Of a stretch of DNA of 64,000 bases, positions 59,614 to 64,000 are shown piece after piece. Positions within the stretch are counted from its first letter, which is position 1. Each line of letters begins with the position of its first letter. This DNA comes from JBCBKU01 sp038521345 (GTDB lineage Bacteria > Pseudomonadota > Alphaproteobacteria > Rhodobacterales > Rhodobacteraceae), in contig JBCBKU010000015.1 of assembly GCA_038521345.1 (NCBI GenBank), positions 1 to 64,000 on the forward strand, written 5' to 3'. A program made the translations under genes and the position numbers. The notes under the pieces were generated by a model. It saw only the letters and a list, made by a program, of their open reading frames with translations. It ran no database searches and had not been told where the DNA came from.

Positions 59614-60324
59614 ATTCAGACCGTCAGTCTCAGTCTGTTCCGCTTCGCCTCGGCCGCTGCACGGATCTGGGTTGTCGGGCAAATGGGTGCGGCCCGACTA
59701 GACTTCGCGCGCATGCCCGAGGCCACGTTCTGGAAGTTGTGCGGGTCGGGAACGGATGAGGGTTTCACGCCCATTCCCAACACAGCGGTCTGGGCCATTC
59801 TTGTGGCATGGCCGGACGAGGCAACGGCGCGGCGCATGACATCAGACGCTCCGGTCTTTGGTCGCTGGCGCGCGCGCGCCGCCGAGGACTGGACGGTTTT
59901 CTTGGCCCCTGCCTCATCTCGCGGCGAATGGTCTGGGGTCGAGCCTTTCGAGCCTGACGGCCCCGAACCTCTGGGGCCGATCGCGGTCCTGACCCGCGCC
60001 ACGGTTCGGCCCACCGTGGTCCCGCGCTTTTGGGGTCGCGCGCCGGCCATTCAGGACGTCATCCGCGATGACCCAAACGTCGCCTTCAAGATCGGGATCG
60101 GCGAGGTACCTTGGTTCCAGCAGGTCACGTTCTCGATCTGGCCAGACATGCCATCGATGACACGATTTGCCCACGCACCGGGCCCCCACGCAGACGCCAT
60201 CCGAGCCGTTCGGGACGGCGGATGGTTCCGTGAAGAGCTTTATGCCCGGTTCCGCGTCCTCGGCGGCACCGGGACCTGGGAAGGCGCTTCGCCCCTCGCA
60301 CAGTTTGAGAAGGAAGCTGCATGA
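59614..60324 (+). CDS. crtA: Spheroidene monooxygenase, ATT start
   Basis: CrtA oxidises spheroidene to spheroidenone with oxygen. The 236-residue protein has ATFWKLCGSGTDEGFTPIPN, LTRATVRPTVVPRFW, VAFKIGIGEVPWFQQVTFSIWPD and a conserved ending around EELYARFRVLG. The conserved N-terminus QTVSLSLFRFASAAARIWVVGQMG is encoded only if translation starts at ATT (59614-59616). An in-frame TGA lies at 59593-59595, no ATG/GTG/TTG lies between, and AAGGAG (59601-59606) sits exactly 7 bases before the ATT. The first ATG, at 59683, would delete the first conserved strand. The stop overlaps the bchI start by 4 bases. Confidence 0.93.
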   Translation: MQTVSLSLFRFASAAARIWVVGQMGAARLDFARMPEATFWKLCGSGTDEGFTPIPNTAVWAILVAWPDEATARRMTSDAPVFGRWRARAAEDWTVFLAPASSRGEWSGVEPFEPDGPEPLGPIAVLTRATVRPTVVPRFWGRAPAIQDVIRDDPNVAFKIGIGEVPWFQQVTFSIWPDMPSMTRFAHAPGPHADAIRAVRDGGWFREELYARFRVLGGTGTWEGASPLAQFEKEAA

Positions 60325-61346
60325 AACCGCCATTCCCGTTTTCCGCCATTGTCGGTCAGGACGAAATGAAACAGGCCATGATCCTGACGGCTATTGATCC
60401 GGGGATCGGTGGTGTTCTTGTTTTTGGCGACCGAGGCACGGGAAAGTCGACGGCGGTACGGGCCTTGGCGGGGCTCTTGCCACCGATCCGACAGGTTGCG
60501 GGTTGCCCGGTGAATTCGGAATCCGTCGAAGCCTGCCCCAAATGGGCGGAAATCGGATCGCGGCGCATCGTGGCCCGACCAACCCCGGTGATTGATCTGC
60601 CTCTTGGCGCGACCGAAGATCGTGTGACCGGAGCCCTCGATATTGAACGTGCTCTGACGCGAGGCGAGAAAGCGTTCGAACCTGGGCTGCTGGCCCGGGC
60701 AAACCGCGGATACCTGTACATCGACGAAGTGAACCTGCTTGAGGATCACATCGTCGATCTGCTGCTCGATGTGGCGCAATCGGGTGAGAACGTTGTGGAG
60801 CGCGAAGGGCTGTCTATCCGTCATGCCGCGCGGTTCGTTCTGGTCGGGTCCGGAAACCCGGAAGAAGGCGAACTTCGACCTCAACTGCTGGACCGGTTCG
60901 GCCTTTCGGTCGAGGTGACCTCGCCGACCGATGTCGCGGAACGCGTCGAGGTTCTCCGCCGCCGGGACGCGTATGAGACGGACCACGCCCGCTTCATGAA
61001 ACGGTGGCGGTCAGCGGACACCAAGCTTCGCAACCGGATCACGAAGGCCAAGGACGCCTTGCCGGAAGTTGAGACACCTGATCAAGCGCTGGCCGATTGC
61101 GCCGAGTTGTGCCTTGCCATCGGATCGGACGGATTGCGCGGAGAGCTTACACTATTGCGGGCCGCGCGCGCGCTTGCCGCGTTCGACGGTGATGCCGCCA
61201 TTTCACGCGCGCATCTTCGGAAAGTCGCTCCGTCGGCGCTGCGCCACCGGCTTCGGCGCGATCCGCTGGACGAGGCGGGGTCGACAAATCGTGTGGCCCG
61301 GGCGATGGGTGACCTGTTCGGAGCTTTTCAGACAGCAGCCGAATGA
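60321..61346 (+). CDS. bchI: Magnesium chelatase subunit I
   Basis: BchI is the AAA+ ATPase of Mg chelatase. The 341-residue protein has PFPFSAIVGQDEMKQAMILTAIDPGIGGVLVFGDRGTGKSTAVRALAGLLP (Walker A GDRGTGKST). It carries the Walker B LYIDEVNLLEDHIVDLLLD, sensor-1 GSGNPEEGELRPQLLDRFG, and a C-terminal helical lid. It is coupled to crtA and to bchD by ATGA overlaps. Confidence 0.98.
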   Translation: MKPPFPFSAIVGQDEMKQAMILTAIDPGIGGVLVFGDRGTGKSTAVRALAGLLPPIRQVAGCPVNSESVEACPKWAEIGSRRIVARPTPVIDLPLGATEDRVTGALDIERALTRGEKAFEPGLLARANRGYLYIDEVNLLEDHIVDLLLDVAQSGENVVEREGLSIRHAARFVLVGSGNPEEGELRPQLLDRFGLSVEVTSPTDVAERVEVLRRRDAYETDHARFMKRWRSADTKLRNRITKAKDALPEVETPDQALADCAELCLAIGSDGLRGELTLLRAARALAAFDGDAAISRAHLRKVAPSALRHRLRRDPLDEAGSTNRVARAMGDLFGAFQTAAE

Positions 61347-63034
61347 ACCCTCCAGCCACACCCTGGGCCCGGGCGACGCGCGCGCTGGCCTTGTTTGCCA
61401 TCGATCCCGCTGGCCTCGGCGGAATCTGGGTCCGCGCCCGATCCGGTCCGGTCAGAGACGCGTTCCTGGCTCTCTTGGAGCAATTGCCCGAGACACCGGT
61501 GAAAGTGCATCCGGCCATGTCCGACGAAGCGTTGTTCGGCGGCCTTGATATCAACGCGACGCTAACGGCTGGCCGGCCTGTGCAGTCACCCGGGCTGTTG
61601 CAAGGCAGTGTGCCCCTTCTCTTGACCATGGCAGAACGCACCTCGGCTGCACGGGCGGCACGATTGGCCCAATCATTGGACGGCGGGGCGAGCGCGATTG
61701 CTCTTGATGAGGGCGAAGGCTCTGATGAGGGACTGGCCGGGACCCTTGTTGAACGTCTCGGCCTTTTTGTTGAGCTGGACGGTCTACGCCTGGCCGACGT
61801 AGCCGGAGCTTGGGATGAAGGCATTGGTGAGGCCCGGGCGAGGCTCAGCAGTGTCATCATGGACGCGTCCGAGCTGAACGCTTTGGCGGACACCGCGGCC
61901 CGCCTTGGTATTCGCAGCTTGAGGGCCCCTTTGTTCGCTCGCTCAGCGGCCCGGGCCCATGCCGCGCTTGCAGGCCGCTCTGAAGTCGCACCCGAGGATC
62001 TTGAGATTGCGGTGGCCCTTGCGTTCGGTCACAAAGCTACCCGGCTGCCAGAGCCTGAAGAAGCGCTCGTCTCTCCGGATCCGATGCCGGAATGCGCGCG
62101 GGATGACAATCCGGCCGGATCCGACGATCCGGACCACGCGTCGAGCGTTCCGGAAGAAGTTCTTTTGCAGGCGGTGGCGGCGGCACTTCCCGCGGACGTT
62201 TTGAAGCGCCTTGCCTCGGGACGCACCCGTTCGCCGCACGGGGGCGGGTCCGGACAAGGGGCACCTCGTTCAGGATCAGCACGCGGCAGGCCCCTTCCGG
62301 CACGACCCGGGCGTCCTTCGGGCGCCGACCGCATAGATGTCTTGGCAACCCTGCGCGCCGCAGCGCCCTGGCAGGGACTGCGGGCAGCACGGCCGGGCGG
62401 CGCTCTTGCCATTCGGAAAGAAGACATCCGCCTTCGGCGAAACGAAGAACGGACGGATCGCTGCCTGATCTTTACCGTGGACGCGTCCGGCAGCGCGGCG
62501 GTTGCGCGCTTGGCCGAAGCGAAGGGAGCCATCGAACACCTGCTGGTCGACGCTTATGCCAGCCGCGACCACGTGGCGCTCGTCGCGTTTCGCGGGACCG
62601 GGGCGGAGATGCTCTTGCCGCCGACGCGGTCGCTCGTCCAGACCAAACGGCGGCTGGCGGCACTACCCGGCGGAGGTGGAACTCCGCTGGCGGCAGGCCT
62701 CGACATGGCAGGCAATGCCGCGGTGCGGGCCCGCAGCAAGGGTATGGCCCCCACCATCATTCTTTTGACGGATGGCCGCGCGAATATCGCAAGAGATGGC
62801 TCGGCCAATCGAGAGCAAGCCGCCGCAGACGCCGAAACCGCCGCCCGAACCGTGCGCGCCTTGGACGTGCCTTCGGTACTGATCGACACGTCCGTTCGAC
62901 CGCGGGGCGATCTGGCCGCGTTGTCGGGGACCTTGAACGCGCGCTATGTTCCCTTGCCCCGTGCCGATGGTGCCGACATCGCCAAGACCGTGACACAATC
63001 CATCGACCACGCGCAGCAAGGTGCGGGCCACTGA
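61343..63034 (+). CDS. bchD: Magnesium chelatase subunit D
   Basis: BchD forms a two-tier ring with BchI. The 563-residue protein has an N-terminal AAA-like domain that lacks a proper Walker A (ALFAIDPAGLGGIWVRARSGPVRD). A linker rich in Asp, Pro and Gly follows (about residues 250-330). The C-terminal von Willebrand A integrin-I domain has the MIDAS motif FTVDASGSAAVARL and LLTDGRANIARDG. Its stop overlaps the bchO start (TGATG). Confidence 0.96.
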   Translation: MNPPATPWARATRALALFAIDPAGLGGIWVRARSGPVRDAFLALLEQLPETPVKVHPAMSDEALFGGLDINATLTAGRPVQSPGLLQGSVPLLLTMAERTSAARAARLAQSLDGGASAIALDEGEGSDEGLAGTLVERLGLFVELDGLRLADVAGAWDEGIGEARARLSSVIMDASELNALADTAARLGIRSLRAPLFARSAARAHAALAGRSEVAPEDLEIAVALAFGHKATRLPEPEEALVSPDPMPECARDDNPAGSDDPDHASSVPEEVLLQAVAAALPADVLKRLASGRTRSPHGGGSGQGAPRSGSARGRPLPARPGRPSGADRIDVLATLRAAAPWQGLRAARPGGALAIRKEDIRLRRNEERTDRCLIFTVDASGSAAVARLAEAKGAIEHLLVDAYASRDHVALVAFRGTGAEMLLPPTRSLVQTKRRLAALPGGGGTPLAAGLDMAGNAAVRARSKGMAPTIILLTDGRANIARDGSANREQAAADAETAARTVRALDVPSVLIDTSVRPRGDLAALSGTLNARYVPLPRADGADIAKTVTQSIDHAQQGAGH

Positions 63035-63885
63035 TGGACTGGGCCAAGGACGGCCCGACATGGCCCAACCAAGACAGCTCTCGCTTCGTCGATGCCCGTC
63101 CCCACCGGTGGCACGTGCAAGTCGCCGGAGAGGGGTCGGACTTGTTGCTCTTGCACGGCGCCGGCGGCGCCACCCAAAGCTGGCGCGGTCTGTTTCCGCT
63201 TCTGCGCCCAAAATACCGGGTCATTGCACCGGATTTGCCGGGGCAGGGGTTCTCGAAGCTGTCTTCGCGGACCAGAGCAGGGTTGCGGGCCATGACCGAG
63301 GACCTTGGTACCCTTCTGGATCAGGAACGCTGGGCCCCCAAAATCATTGTTGGGCATTCGGCAGGGGCCGTTTTGGGGCTGAACCTCGCACTCGAACGCG
63401 ACGTCGGTGCTGTCATCGGATTGAACGCCGCACTGGCACCCTTTGACGGCGTAGCGGGTTGGCTTTTCCCTGTGCTCGCAAAGCTGTTGGCACTGAACCC
63501 ATTCGTTCCGGCCATGTTTGCCCGCGCTGCAGGGACAGAGCGTGGTGCGGAACGCCTGATCGCATCAACGGGTTCAACACTTGATCCGTTGGGATTAGCC
63601 CTTTACCGGCGGCTTCTGGCGGATCCGGCCCATGTCGACGGCGCGCTTGCCATGATGGCGGCCTGGAACATAGACCACTTGATGACGCGTCTCGGGGCGA
63701 TCGGCGGTCGGGTACTCTTGCTGACCGGTGACGCTGATTTGACCGTGCCGCCGTCCGTCAGTGTCGACGTCGCCACGGCGTATCCGCAAATAGTTCACGA
63801 AAGCCTTCCGGGGCTGGGCCATTTGGCCCATGAAGAGGCCCCGGAAACCGTTGCAGCCGCGATCGAGAGGTTTCTGGCCGCATAG
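63034..63885 (+). CDS. bchO: Mg-chelatase-associated alpha/beta hydrolase BchO
   Basis: A 283-residue alpha/beta hydrolase fold protein with LLLLHGAGGATQSWRGLFPLL (oxyanion region), the nucleophile elbow VGHSAGAVLGLNLAL (GHSAG), and the catalytic His segment LPGLGHLAHEEAPE. BchO is found downstream of bchID in purple bacteria and is proposed to help the magnesium chelatase step; its reaction is not established. It ends the crtA-bchIDO operon. Confidence 0.93.
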   Translation: MDWAKDGPTWPNQDSSRFVDARPHRWHVQVAGEGSDLLLLHGAGGATQSWRGLFPLLRPKYRVIAPDLPGQGFSKLSSRTRAGLRAMTEDLGTLLDQERWAPKIIVGHSAGAVLGLNLALERDVGAVIGLNAALAPFDGVAGWLFPVLAKLLALNPFVPAMFARAAGTERGAERLIASTGSTLDPLGLALYRRLLADPAHVDGALAMMAAWNIDHLMTRLGAIGGRVLLLTGDADLTVPPSVSVDVATAYPQIVHESLPGLGHLAHEEAPETVAAAIERFLAA

Positions 63886-63897
63886 TCCAAGGGTTCG

Positions 63898-64000
63898 CTA
63901 CTCAGCGGGAACGGCGGCCGCTGTCCGGGTCAGGGGGTGGGGAAGCTTGTCGAGCATCTCTTTCGGACACACCTGAAGGAAGGCGCCGCGCGTTTCCTCC
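63898..64000 (-). CDS. C-terminal end of an unidentified protein (partial)
   Basis: The minus strand is open from the window edge to a TAG at 63898-63900, giving a 33-residue C-terminus. It contains GAFLQVCPKEMLDKLPHPLT and ends AAAVPAE. The codon use and regular composition suggest a real coding end, convergent with bchO. I do not recognise the family from this fragment, and the rest lies outside the window. Confidence 0.5.
   Translation of the reverse strand, partial: EETRGAFLQVCPKEMLDKLPHPLTRTAAAVPAE

Noticed and set aside
1..64000. FnrL boxes, tRNA genes, CRISPR arrays, insertion sequences
   Set aside because: Looked for TTGAT-N4-ATCAA in the promoter regions and for cloverleaf, direct-repeat and transposase signatures by eye; nothing convincing was found. 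A programmatic scan was not possible.

Overview
The window is a chromosome segment of an aerobic anoxygenic phototrophic alphaproteobacterium of the Rhodobacterales (Rhodobacter/Roseobacter type). The evidence is gene content: a complete bacteriochlorophyll a / spheroidene-series photosynthesis gene cluster of about 45 kb (18.8-63.9 kb) with the superoperon order crtEF-bchCXYZ-pufQBALM and a PufX gene, plus PpsR/PpaA regulators. I cannot name the genus. Genes are densely packed, with many ATGA/TGATG overlaps. I saw no rRNA, tRNA, CRISPR array, insertion sequence or phage.

Left part (0-18.8 kb), housekeeping: DUF4170, a Kdo-transferase-like protein and lpxK (+); a DsbA-like oxidoreductase and a DciA-like protein (-); mutY and alkB (+); tdh-kbl (threonine catabolism, -); a hybrid histidine kinase (+); recQ and a YggT protein (-); a thioesterase-like protein, an MFS permease, mepA and a VUT-family transporter (+); a short independent transcription unit (17.05-17.27 kb) with an 18-codon ORF and terminator; arfB (+); and a TupA-like ATP-grasp protein (-).

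Photosynthesis cluster: (1) minus strand 34.9 to 18.8 kb: bchF-N-B-H-(47-aa ORF)-bchL-M-lhaA-puhA-B-C-orf98-acsF-puhE-hemA, then cycA. (2) plus strand 35.2 to 41.8 kb: ppaA-ppsR, bchG-orf428-bchP-idi, then a small secreted protein. (3) minus strand 54.0 to 41.8 kb: crtE-crtF-bchC-X-Y-Z-pufQ-B-A-L-M-X, a terminator, dxs. (4) plus crtD-crtC. (5) minus tspO and crtI-crtB. (6) plus crtA-bchI-D-O. A partial minus-strand gene ends the window.

Together these genes make ALA (hemA), bacteriochlorophyll a (Mg chelatase BchHID, BchM, oxidative cyclase AcsF, dark-operative reductase BchLNB, BchF, BchXYZ, BchC, BchG, BchP), isoprenoid precursors (dxs, idi), spheroidene/spheroidenone (crtEBIFCDA), the reaction centre with LH1 (pufBALM, puhA) and assembly factors. 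The anaerobic cyclase bchE, the pufC cytochrome and the LH2 puc genes are not in the window, which fits an aerobic lifestyle with an RC-LH1-PufX core. Five intergenic regions each carry two perfect TGT-N12-ACA palindromes, the PpsR/CrtJ operator, so PpsR probably controls most of these operons.

The least ordinary signals are: crtA appears to start at ATT; crtC has no usable start codon in frame near its conserved N-terminus and overlaps crtD; a 47-codon ORF is coupled to both bchH and bchL; a micro-ORF's leader is complementary to the 16S rRNA 3' end over 18 nt; PpsR has only one cysteine; and Tdh lacks all four structural-zinc cysteines.
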